Shown piece by piece: positions 50,641 to 62,019 of a stretch of 64,000 nucleotides of DNA. This stretch comes from Pontederia crassipes (taxonomy: Eukaryota; Streptophyta; Magnoliopsida; Commelinales; Pontederiaceae): assembly GCA_030549335.1 (NCBI GenBank), contig CM060188.1, positions 64,362,696 through 64,426,695 of the forward strand. The letters are read 5' to 3'. The first letter of the stretch is position 1, and the number at the start of each line of letters is the position of its first letter. Under the pieces are notes generated by a model. It was given only the letters and a program-made list of their open reading frames with translations. It had not been told where the DNA came from and did no database searches. A program made the position numbers and the translations under genes.

Positions 50641-53600
50641 TTGAACCCAAACCTGATGACTCAAACACGGCCCGACAATTGCAAGACTGTGAACGAGGCA
50701 GTTCACTTAGCTACCACGATGGAAAGGGACCATCAAGAACTACAGAGGGACAGGAGAGGACAACTGAATGTAGAGAAAAGTTCACAACAATAACAATTCT
50801 GTAAAAATGACCGTCACCAACAATGACGGGATAACTGACCCCATCCGTACCTAGAACCACAACAATATGAGCACCCTCATTATGAGCAACAACCCCGACA
50901 ACCCCCATCACCACAACGTCCTCCGCAACAAGCTCCACCACCACCACAACCACATCAACAATAGAACCAACGACCCCCCTCAACATTCACCAAGAAGATC
51001 AGCTCAACAACAACAACAACCACCACCCAGGGCCCCTCAGGCACCACCCATACTTAGTGAGCGAATTTTATGTAATACCTGTGGCAGAACCCATACAGGC
51101 GAGTGTTGCCTAAAGACAGGAGCACGCTGGCACTGTGGAGGAATGGGGCACATCTCAATAAATTGTCCATGATGTGGACAACAGTTGGTGCAAGGGAGAC
51201 TCTTCAATCTAGAATAAGATGCTCCAGCGAATGACACTGAAGTCATTCGAGGTTCGCTCCTTGTGGCTGAGTACCCACTACTATTATATTTAATTTTGGT
51301 GCTTCTCACTCTTTCATATCTGAAGAATGCACTATTACCTTAGGGTTAACTATCATGAACTTAGATCATAGAATGAGCATACTTACACCACAAGGAACCC
51401 TATTTTCCACCAAATATCTCCCTGATGTATTAGTAGAAATAGACAAAAAGAAATTTCCTGCAAATTTGATCATTATACCCATGAAAGATTATGATGTAAT
51501 ATTGGGCATGAATTGGTTAACTTTCCACGGTGCTTCTATACTGTGCAAGCAAAAGAAAGTTGTTATAGGAACATAGGTTACAAGCAAAGTTATTGTCAGA
51601 GGCATAGCTCGGAAGGAACCAAAAGTTATAGTGTCCGCCATGAAGGCGCACAAACTTCTTCAACAAGGGTGTAAGGGATAACTAGCAAGTGTGACCAAGG
51701 TCAAAGCACCAATCAAGACCCCACAAGACATAGAGATTGTAAGAGAATTTCCTGATGTATTCTCTGAGATGTCAGCGGTCTACCACCCAATAGAGAGATT
51801 GATTTTCACATTGAAGTGGTACCCAGTACGACAACGATTTCTAAAGCCCCATACCGTATGGCCCCAGCATAGATGAAAGAACTAAAGACTCGGATTCAGG
51901 AATTACTGAATAAAGGTTTCATCAGACCTAGTGTCTCACCATGGGGTGCTCCGGTCCTCTTCGTCAAGAAGAATGATGACTCGTTAAGACTCTGCATCGA
52001 TTATTGGATGTTGAACAAAGTCACAGTGAAGAGCAAGTACCCGTTGCCACGTATCGATGATCTATTTGATCAGTTTTCCAATGTGAAGGTTTTTTCCAAG
52101 ATCGATCTGCAGAGCGGTTATCACTAGCTCAGAGTAGCAGAAGAAGATATTCCAAAGACAGCCTTTAGATCACGGTATGGATACTATGAGCTTCTTGTTA
52201 TGCCGTTTGGGTTAACCAATGCCCCAGCAGTATTCATGGACTTCATGAATCGAACTTTCAACGAACATCTTGACAAGTTCGTGATTGTCTTTGTCAACGA
52301 TATTCTATTTACTCATCGAGTATAGAGCAGCACAAGAAACATTTGCGGATAGTCTTAGAAACTTTGCGAGCAAATAAATTATACGCAAATTTTTTCAAAT
52401 GTGAATTCTGGTTAGAAGAGATGATGTTCCTTGGCCACATCGTCTCCAAGGATGGAAATTCAGTCGACCCAGCGAAAGTTGAAGCGGTGTCAAATTGGGC
52501 ACTTTTCTTGGTTTAGCAGGATATTATAGACGCTTCATTAAAGAATTCTCCAGACTGGCGCTACCGCTGATTAAACTCACAAGGAAAGGAGAAAAGTTCA
52601 TTTGGTCACCAAAGTGTGAAGAGAGTTTTCAAGAGCTGAAGAAGTGGTTAACTTCAACATCCATCCATACATTACCATCAGGCAATGGTAGTTACGTAGT
52701 TTATAGTGATGCCAATGGCACAGAAATCGGATGCATCTTGATGCAATACGAGAAAGTGGTAGCATATGCATTCAGACAACTAAAGAAGCATGAGGTCAAC
52801 TATCCTACACATGACCTTGAACTTGCAGCTATAATATTTTCCCTTAAACTTTGGCGTCATTACTTGTATGGAGATGAATTTGTGGTTTACACAGATCGTG
52901 AAGTCTGAAATATGTTTTTACTCAGAAAGATCTTAACATGCGCCAAAGACGATGGATGGAATTCTTGAAGGACTATGAGTTTGCCATTAATTATCATCCT
53001 TGTAAGGAAAACTCAGTAGCCGATGCCCTCAGTCGAAAATGAGAAGGATCAGTGGCTTTTATGCGCCTTCGACAGTTCGAACTGATGGAAGAACTCTTCA
53101 AATGGGCGCCAAGAGTAAGACATGATTGTTCACTCATGATGATGCAATGGATCATACCCGACCTCATCGGAAGAATCATTGAAACACAGGTTGAAGATCT
53201 TGGTTATCAATCAATGATGATAAAGACCAGTCACGAAGTGAAAGATTTCAAAGTCTCCCCAGACGGTGGTATTCGGTATCACAATCGCCTATGGGTACTG
53301 AACAACTCAAAATTTCGAAGGAAAGTCTTGGACGAATGCCACAAGTCAGAATTTGCGATCCATCTTGGAAGCACAATGATGTATAAAGACGTACAAAGAA
53401 GTTTCTGGTGGCCCGATAGGAAGAAAGAAATCACAGAGTACGTCTTAAGATGCATAGTCTGTCAGCAAGTCAAAGTAGAACACCAGAAACCCTAAGGCAC
53501 ACTAAAATGTCTTGGAATCCCTCAGTGGAAATGGGAAGAGATAGTAATGAATTTCATCACAAAACTTTCTCAGACTCAGAAGGGGCACGATGTCATTTGG

Positions 53601-54640
53601 GTAATAGTGGACCGACTCACCAAATTGGCTCACTTCCTACCCCTCAAGTTAAAACAATCACTTGATAGTCTAATGGATCTAATGTGCAGGAGATCATTAG
53701 ACTCCCTGGGATTCCATCACTCACTGTGTCCAATAGGGACCCCAGGTTCACCTCAAAGTTTTGGAAGAGCCTCCAGAATGCTTTCGAGACGAGACTTCAT
53801 TAGAGTACGGCATTCCATCCACAAACTAATAGTCAATAAAAAAGAACGATCCAAATGTTGGAAGATATGCTTCGAGCTTATGCCTTGGATTGGCATGGTA
53901 ACTGGGACAGTCATCTTCCCCTCATTGAGTTCTCCTACAATAACAACTACCATGCTAGCATAGAGATGTCCCCATTTGAGGCATTGTATAGCCGACCATG
54001 CTGCTCCCCGGCGTGTTGGGGTGAAGTGGGCGAAAGGAAGATTTTAAGCGCAGAATTATAGAAATAGACCCAAGAGTACACGGACTGGAGCGAACTAATA
54101 AAGAAGAGGATGAAGTCAGCTCAAGATCGATAGGAGGCTTATGCAGACAAGAAACAATGCGAACACACATTTAAAGCAGGAGATCAAGTCCTACTTAAAG
54201 TCTCACCCACCAAAGGCGTAATGCAATTTAGCAAGCGAGGAAAGTTGAGCCCAAGGTATGAGGGCCCTTTCGAAATTTTGGACATGGTCGGAGACTCAGC
54301 ATGCAGATTGGCTTTACCCCCGGCTTATGCCAGGGTACACAACGTCTTCCATGCTTCATTACTCCGAAAATAAAAAAGCATGATTATGCCAATGTGATCC
54401 AAATTGAGGAACCAAACCTCAAGGAGGATCTAATGTATGAGGAGCAACCCGTGGAAATACTAGAGTACCAAGAGTAGCAAAATGAGAAGAAGAAAATATG
54501 ACTGCTCAAAGTAGCATGGAAACATCACCAAGGAAAAGAAGCAACATGGGAAGTAGAGTCGGAGATGTGTGAAAAGTTTTTCGGACTTCTCGGTAAGTCC
54601 TAACTCTTAACAAAATTCGAGGACGAATTTTCTTTTAAGA
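50641..54640 (+). pseudogene. Tekay-type chromovirus gag-pol, 5'-truncated
   Basis: Starts mid-gag at LNPNLMTQTRP. It proceeds through EAVHLATTMERD, a Gln/Pro-rich tract, a zinc finger ending WHCGGMGHISINCP (about 51130-51170), and protease with FNFGASHSF near 51290. RT follows with [17 protein letters not shown] and FVNDIL near 52300, then RNase H ([13 protein letters not shown]) ending near [11 protein letters not shown] at 53035. Integrase has the HHCC finger (ECHKSEFAIH...CIVCQQ) and WVIVDRLTKLAHFLP near 53610. A chromodomain-like tail (YEEQPVEILEY...EATWEVE) lies near 54440-54570. Protease and RT catalytic motifs have Asn for Asp, and many stops and frameshifts exist, so it is dead. The chromodomain and motif order place it in the Tekay/Del group. 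Confidence 0.88.
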
Positions 54641-55009
54641 GGGGTAATAATGTAGCGCCTGGCAAATTAGCACACATGGAAAGCATTTCAAAATCAATTC
54701 AATTGCAATTAAGAAAACAAATAAAAAACAAATCAAATTTGGATTCAAAAAAAAGAAATGTAGATCAGGAAGAGGACGGCGGCCGGTCGGGAGGTTTCCA
54801 AGGGGCGCGAGGGTTCCACCTCGTGCCCCTTTTACGAGTCGGGGGCATAGTCGGGGCATAGACGATAAAATGCTGATCGATTGATGCATTCGATGTTTCT
54901 ATTTTGATCCTGAATGCCCAAGCTTCATTTTTTTGTATTGTCATTGTCGCGATTTGACGACCGAAAGTCGGTTGGAGATGGAGACAAAGATCGGCGACTC
55001 TGTTCATCC

Positions 55010-55400
55010 GTAGAATCGGTCGATCGATTCCATATGAACGGTCGACCGATCTTAGAAGACAGACAGATTTATTTTTTGATCGATCGACCGATCCAATATG
55101 AGCGGTCGACCGATATTGTTACCGCTCAGTGCTGCTGCGATCATAAGGAGCGGTCGACCGATCCGGTAATGGAAGGCACTTGGTGAAGAGGACAGTCAAC
55201 TGGTTCAAGAAGAGCTGTTGACCAGTCCAATAGAGTGGTCGGCCGGTCCAAGTCGATCGGTTTTGGTCGATCGGGCCAAGAGAAATGGTCAACCGGTCAA
55301 TAGAATGGTCGACTGGTTCAGCTAAACTGACCGGTCTAGACCGACCTGTTTGAGCCGATCGGCCCGCACCAACCGAACCAATAGGAAGGTTTTGGACCGA
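55010..55400. repeat. GGTCGACC/GATCGATC palindrome cluster
   Basis: About 390 bp in which GGTCGACCGATC, GATCGATCGACCGATC, GGTCGGCCGGTC, GGTCAACCGGTC and close variants occur every 10-40 bases, separated by unrelated short spacers such as CCATATGAAC and AATATGAG. Similar clusters lie in the copia LTRs (4935-5130, 39935-40230, 61475-61760) and in the 2.7-kb solo LTR (58925-59540). Confidence 0.85.
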
Positions 55401-55649
55401 ATCTGACATATGAATGCTGACCCGATCTGAGTCAAATATCGACTTGGCCCGAGTCACACTCATGGACCCTAAATAGAAGACTCGACCCGTGTTACTCTTA
55501 GCCGGCCCGAGTCCTGTTGTAAAAGATGTACATACCTCTTTTGAGATCCGATCCATAATGGAAAATGAAGATATGTAAAGTAAAGATGAAACTACGGGGG
55601 GAATGCTATGTCCCGCCCCAAAGTACAGAGTAAAGATCATGGTATTGTA

Positions 55650-55950
55650 TAGTGAGGGGCAAGTACCTAAGTTGAGGAGAAAGCTAACCTAGAGGTCTTT
55701 GATGACCACTACTCCTGAGATACATGTCCTCTCACCCCTGTGTCTCGAAGAAGGGTGATGCATTGACGCACCCTTTCCCCAAAGAGGGCAAAATTTCATA
55801 GTATAGCGCTAGAGGGACAGATAGCTTAGCTGAAGAGACAGTGAACTTACAGATTCTTAAATGACCACTGTTCTTGAGGTACAGGCCCTCTCCCACCTGT
55901 ATTCCGAAAAAGGGTATGCATTGGCATTACACCTTCCCTATCATGGGCAT
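55650..55950 (+). repeat. Two-unit tandem duplication of about 155 bp in the LTR
   Basis: Units near 55655 and 55810 share a GAGGG(G/A)CA start, ATGACCACT(A/G)(C/T)T, TGAG(A/G)TACA, CCTCTC(C/A)CC and an (A)AGGGT(G)ATGCATTG end. They are strongly diverged (perhaps 70-75% by eye). Confidence 0.65.
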
Positions 55951-56827
55951 TCTGGCTTTACAGATTTATAGAGCCACCTCTGACATTCTCAACCTAATAA
56001 AGTCGAGCTCTCATATGATAACTAACTCTAAGGATAACATAGTAATGTAAAAGACATAGTGCAACTCACATTAAAGTAATGTATAGTAAAGTACAGAACA
56101 TGATATAGTAAAGCATAGAACATAGCATGGTAAAGATAATGCATTGATCAGTAAAGTACAAGGCAAGGCATAGTAATGACAAGGCACAGTTATGGTAAAG
56201 ATCTGAGTACAGATGTTGATATGATGAAGCATGACCTATTATTTATTTCAATCAAAGTATAGAAATTCAAAGCATGTTACTTATTGCTTATCCATTTATG
56301 ATACAAACATCATTGATTATTATTTTATCGTCTATGCTTCTATTGTACTGGACATTTTCGTTCATGGGTATTCTATTCCCTTGCATTGGGATTTTGCAGG
56401 TGAGAACTCTGCTTAGAGAGGTGATGGAGGATGCAGGGCTTGGAGAATACTGCACATGACTTACATATTCTAAAAGCATTCAGTTCTGTTACTTGCATTA
56501 GTCTGATCATTGGTCCTTGCTTTAGAAAGACATGATGTTATCCCTTTTATCGAATGTCCATTTAAATGTTGAACTTATTTGATAATTATGGTTATTTCTT
56601 TCTTCATTATGGATTGTATTAAATAGTAGTGCCTTTTGATATTTTGACGCTCACTCTTCCGCAATAATGTCTTTGTTATTTTATTATTCTATTTCATGTC
56701 ATGTATTACAATTGTTGAATGGTCAAGGTCATGATATGGTTAATAGTGTAATAGGCAGTGTATCATCCTCGGGGTCCTCAAGAGGGACTACCTACGTGGC
56801 AGGAGGGCAGATTTTGGGGGCGTTACA

Positions 56828-57189
56828 CTTATCATGAAGTGCATGACCTTTACCTATTCTAATTGGAATCCTACATTTTGGATCAGTGCATGTAACTAAG
56901 ATTAAGTGATGGATGGCAGTTCAAGCTCATGAGGAAGAGTTGCACCTATGTTCAAATGAATGTTATGGTTCTAGTTGAACATTGAGTCTAGTGATGTAAT
57001 GAAGATTTTAGACATTTAATGTCCTATGAAGTATTAGTCATTAAATGATTTTGACGAAGCCTTTAATTATTATGATTTTTCTAAATGATCAAATCTTCCA
57101 TTATTAAATGATATATGGTGAACGGGCTAACGATGCAAAATTTTCCTAAATGACCAAAAATGTTTAAGGTGGATTTTTGGGTCGTTACA
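56828..57189 (+). repeat. End fragment of the pol-less chromovirus LTR family
   Basis: The reverse complement opens TGTAACGACCCAAAAATCCACC and follows 9375-9680 base for base over long stretches (for example GACATTAAATGTCTAAAA and TAGACTCAATGTTCA). Only about 360 bp remain, ending GGGTCGTTACA at 57189. The left side is cut by the Tekay-type LTR, which probably inserted here. Confidence 0.75.
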
Positions 57190-57811
57190 GTGAACCTATT
57201 AATACATCAGTTTGGTTTTGATAAAAAAATGGTATGAATTGAAAAACCCCCGAGTTAAATCGACAATTCGGGTTTAACTCGGGTTTTTTTATTTTCTTGA
57301 ATAATGAAGGAAATAAATGAGTGAACAAGGAATGTATTAAGATTAGATTTGAAAAATTCTTATAAAATTTGAAATAAGAAGAATGATGGAAGATATAATA
57401 ATTAATAATTGATGAAAGAAAGTAAGTTTCAATAATAGCAAAGTTAAGTCATGGGATATTATAATAATAATGACAATTTTGAGTAACCAATACTTGTTTA
57501 AAGCATAACAACAAAATTAGTGAACTCTAAAGTAAAATAAAAATAAAAAATTAAGCTAAAAATATTATAAAGTACAAGAATTTTGTTTTCAAAAAGAGAA
57601 AACATGAGAAATTATAAGAAAATTTAACTTCAAAAAATAATTATGGGAGGAGAATAAAAAAATACTATATGCTCGTAGTATTCATCGGAATCTTGTGTCT
57701 TCCAATACTTATAAAGAAGAACTTTGAAGTTAGGCTTTATAATAGCAGGGTAATTATAGGTAAGGACAGAAAAGTTCTTACTGTCAAGAGTTTTGTTCCT
57801 GGACATGATTT
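57190..57811. other. AT-rich DNA, possibly upstream copia sequence
   Basis: Mostly A-rich non-coding sequence. The last 150 bases contain a weak open frame that continues, across the solo LTR at 57817-60559, into copia sequence at 60565, so this may be degraded copia gag-pol. A hairpin-forming CCGAGTTAAA...TTTAACTCGG lies at 57243-57290. Confidence 0.35.
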
Positions 57812-57816
57812 GTTTT

Positions 57817-60559
57817 TGTAACGCCCCGAAATTCGACTCCGCCACATGGCAAAATCTCATCGATACTTTCTTCTATATTTCTTTGACTCTTTCATTGACC
57901 CAAATGATCAAGAAAGGTGACACATAAGTGGAAGACTTTACTCATAAAATAATGCAATAGTAAAAGAAAATGCAGAAGAAAAATAAATAAAGATACGTCA
58001 AACTGTCTCAATATGAAGCTAAAGATACATTCAAATGTCTCAGTATGAGGCATACCAAAGTAAAAGTTTTAGTACTAGACATAGAAGAGCCTACGATCGA
58101 CCATGACTTGATAAGTTCCATCCAAATAAAGGTACAATTTAATATAATGTAAAAATAGATGACACATACTAGACTCTACTATAACTATGTGCACATGCCA
58201 CCCAATTGCAATCGACGCACACACATCACACATATCATCATGTACATGTGGGGATTACACAGGAGAGCAAACTCAACCGTTAGCATAAAGCTACGTGTGA
58301 GTTCGTATAGGTCATAAGATTATCCCATCACAAAAGTGCATGAAACAAACATATAAATCACATGTGAGAATGGATCAAAATCAAGAATCAATAAGGGAAT
58401 CATGAGTACATGTTCGTTCATTTCATTTTCATATTCATGTTCATGGTTTGTATTCATCATTCATGTTCATTGTTCATAAGGACAAAGTCCTTCCATTCAT
58501 CTTTGGCTATTCATATTCTTTCATTCATGTTCATTCATGTCCTTTTATATCATTTCAATTTCATATATTCATAACTTGGAACAGATCTTCACTTTTAGGG
58601 AATACCATTGCAGGCACACAAGGGTACAACTATCTAGACCATAGTGGGCTAGTGGGGATCAGTGCCACGGCCGATCCCGTCGGGAGGGATGACCTCGCAA
58701 AGCGTAAACATCCATAGGGAGAAACTCCCATCTATATAGGGCAAAACGGCAACCCTCCATCATTCATGGACCTATCTTTCAATCCGTGGATTGAACAAGG
58801 CCATATGGACCATGGCTCCATTCCATCTTTAAGTTCATATCATTCATCTTTAACCAGGTGGACAAAAGTTTATCAAATCAGGAGTTCTTAATTAAAAATT
58901 GTATTCTTTCTATCCACATATTGGATGCCCGAAAGTCGAGCGGTCGTCCACTTTAGATCCATTCATTGATTGTCAGAAAAAGAGCGGACGTTTGTTTATC
59001 ATTATCGGTCGACCGAAAAGGATCGGTCGACTGCTTTGTCTCCACTCCTTATAAATTTCCCAATCATAATCTTATGGGTCGACCGAGGGAGGTTCGATCG
59101 TTCATTTTCACATGAGTAAATCTTCGAACTTTCCATCACATGTTTTGGTCGGTCGAAACTGGACTAGTCATCCGTTATGAATAGTGTTATCTTCTTCCTT
59201 AATCGGTCAAATTTTTTCGTCGACTATGGGAAGTCCTTCCGATGAGATAGTCTATGTCAATTGCTCGAAATATTTTTGGTCGACCAACTGGTTATCGTCG
59301 CCATCAACGAGTCTCGACATTTTTCGGTTTGACCATTTAAAAGGATTTTGGTCTTCCGTTATGGTCTATATCGATCGACTGATTGAATTTCGATCGTCTG
59401 ATATAGCTATCGCTATACTCCTATTATCAGTTGACCAATCAAATTTTGGTTGTTTGCTATAATTGTCTCTATACTCCCATCAAACCGAATCAGTCACCTG
59501 AAATGGTTTCAGTCGACCGCTCCAATTCGATAGGACCGCATGTGATTGTGGAATCCTTATATTTTCAATCAGTTTTACCATCAAAATGTAAATCAATCGT
59601 CTATAGCATATATCTAACAACTTAGTATGATACAAAAACTAGATCATAGCATGATCATTATGCTATCCATCATGAAAAATCTTTAAACAGGGTCAAAATC
59701 ATTTTATCAAATTATGACAATTTCATATTCATGTCTAATCAATTTCTCTAATATATGACATAATAGAATCCTCCTATTTATCAATCATAACATACATCAA
59801 ACAATCCAAACAATTCAGTATATCAACATAGCATAAAGTCTACCATAAACTACTCGACCTTTTTATATTATCAGAACATGGAATTCAAACTTTCTCAGAA
59901 ATCAAGATATCATTTCTACTCATACCTATGCATGATTACTACCCTTAATCCGCCCCTAAGACATACAAAATCGTTCGAAAACTATCCCATGACTCAAATC
60001 CCATAAACACACCTTTGAGCATATAATTTTCAATTTGTCACATAGGGTTCGTCCTCAGTTCCTCTCATCCGTCATCGTCTCTTGCGTCGAGGGAAGTCAT
60101 TGGCGTCTCCCTCTTGTCTCCTAGAAGCAACCGACAGCACATGAACCATGTGAGAGGAAAACGAGGAACAAATGGGGAAAAGAAGAAGAGAATGAAGGTT
60201 TTGAAGAGGTGGAGTCATCCTTTCCTCTCCCATGTTCGTGAGGGAATGAGATCTAGCAGGTGCAGTGAATAGGGGAGAGGAAGAGAGAGAGTTCGGTCAT
60301 CAACTCTCTCAGATCATGAGGCCGGGTTACGAATTGTTTAGTATAATGGAAGAAAGATAAAAAAGATCAAAGCTGCTCTTCAGCTTCTGTCCGTTGCACT
60401 TTCGAACGCTCGAAAGTGTTTCAGTTGTCCGGTAGTGCGTCAGTCTAGCTGTCCACTTCATAGTGACATCGGGCGCCCGCTTGGGTTTCGATCACCCGAA
60501 ACTCCAACGTCAGAATCGATAAGAGTTCTAAATTTTTGTGAAAAATTTAGGGTGTTATA
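57817..60559 (+). mobile_element. 2.7-kb solo LTR with perfect GTTTT duplication
   Basis: It opens TGTAACGCCCCGAAATTCGAC and closes TTTAGGGTGTTATA, where the last bases of the usual GTTACA have mutated. GTTTT is present on both sides (57812-57816 and 60560-60564). The 2743 bp hold no genes. Positions 58925-59540 are rich in GGTCGACCG-type words, and 60390-60510 has a TTTCGAACGCTCGAAAG palindrome. By its ends it is a chromovirus LTR left by recombination between the two LTRs of an inserted element. Confidence 0.85.
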
Positions 60560-60564
60560 GTTTT

Positions 60565-60888
60565 GCCTACCTATTGTGACTAAAAATGAATCAATGAATG
60601 TAGATGTCATTTATGATTATTCTGTGTATGAACATTCTAATTAGGATCTTTGGTATGATCGATTAGGACATTAAAAAAAAATAAAGATGAAATAAATTAA
60701 AATATCAAGTGCAAGAACATTGTGTTGCGAACATTATTTGACAAAAAAATGACTCTAAAATCATTTTTGGGGACAATAAGGTCAAAAAAATTATTAGGAC
60801 TAGTTTATTCTGATATTTGTTGTCCTCTTAGTATCATAACACACAAGAATAAAGAATATCATATTTATTGATGATTTTTCAAGGCTCT
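60565..60888 (+). pseudogene. Ty1/copia pre-integrase and integrase fragment
   Basis: The plus strand reads NESMNVDVIYDYSVYEHSN, then DLWYDRLGH (the GAG-pre-integrase His motif), SARTLCCEH, and after a frameshift RSKKLLGLVYSDIC with the first integrase Asp in YSDIC. A degraded FIDDFSR-like segment follows. Stops and frameshifts are frequent. It is cut at 60888 by the minus-strand copia LTR and on the left by the solo LTR. Confidence 0.7.
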
Positions 60889-62019
60889 TGTAGGATCCCA
60901 AGGCACAAGAGGGGGGGGGGGGAGGGCAAATTAGTGTTTAAAATCGAAATTATCAATTTTACAAAACACATCGTGGAAGCTTTAAAATCGATTCAACAAT
61001 TTTAAAACCAAAACAAATCATATCATATCAAAACATAATATGAGAAGGAGAGGGAGAGAAATGCAAACAAAAGAACACGATGGTTGTTGACGAGGTTCGG
61101 CCACGGCTTAGCCTATGTCCCCGCTCCGACTTCTCAACCTCGAGACCATATTCCACAAACACTTTCTTTATTCCAAATGGGGCAAGGAAGAAAAGTCCTT
61201 TACATCAACCACCTTTTCTCCGCTTCGAGAGGTAAGGCAACCTCTCCTCCTAGGAAGCCTATCTTTTCCCTCGCTCAAAAAGTAAGATTTGAAAGCTCTT
61301 TTACACAGGATCTTCTTTTGATAACTTGAAGTTTTTCTTCAATGCTTGAATGGATGCCTTTACTTCAGGCTTTGACACTCCTTTTATAGGTTTCAACATG
61401 TGAAAAATTCGTCCAGAATTTGTTCCATAATTTTCTCATTCAAAACTAGCCATTACTATTCATTTCAGTCATGGACCGATCGATCGCACTAATGGACCGG
61501 TCGATCGGTCTATATGACCGTTGCGCTGATTTGCTCAGTTACCGCAACTGGTCGGTCAATCAAACTATCGACCGGTCAGTCGACCGCTATAGTCTCGACA
61601 TTTTGATTTCCACTCGTTGAGTTGATTGGTCGATCAGTGCATCGTCTGATCTATCAACCAGTGTACTCTAGACGTAGATCTGGGTAGCTCATGCATTGTC
61701 CGGCTGACCGGACTGTCTCGACCGGCCTTCATAGCTTCGATCGACAAATTGACTGTCCTGCACTATTTTGATCATAACTTTCTGCACAGTTATCTAAATG
61801 AGACAATCTTGTATTCTATGGATAGATAATAGGATTCTCTACAACTTTGATATTCATCATTCATCCAGATTCTAATAATATTATAGTCAATTTTTAATAA
61901 AAGCTTAGTACATAAAGTTATCCATTTTTATTTGAACATTTTCATCATAGAACTTTAATCTTTCATGATTTGTATCATCAAAATATAATTTTATAGGGCA
62001 TTAAAACTTTGCTCCAACA
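60889..62019 (-). repeat. SIRE-like copia LTR (copy C), complete
   Basis: On the minus strand it runs from TGTTGGAGCAAAG at 62019 to GGATCCTACA at 60889, 1131 bp, colinear with copy A. It is preceded on its 5' side by the purine-rich AAATAAGAGGAAGATTG. A 12-base G run lies at 60911-60922. Positions 61475-61760 hold the GGTCGACCGATCG cluster. Confidence 0.85.

Larger units (their letters stand above)
54651..56827 (+). repeat. 3' LTR of the Tekay-type chromovirus
   Basis: It begins TGTAGCGCCTGGC right after AAATTCGAGGACGAATTTTC and the purine tract AAGAGGGGTAATAA, and closes GGGGGCGTTACA, giving 2177 bp with TG...CA ends. A second purine tract followed by TGTCCCGCCCC at 55603-55621 could mark the start of another, nested LTR sharing the same end. 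Positions 55010-55400 are a dense GGTCGACCGATC cluster and 55650-55950 a tandem duplication. Confidence 0.7.

Noticed and set aside
50711..50986. Val-rich minus-strand frame
   Set aside because: Complement of the Gln/Pro/His-rich tract of the chromovirus gag.
55119..55640. 173-codon minus-strand frame
   Set aside because: Lies wholly in the Tekay-type LTR and is built from GGTCGACC repeats; no domain.
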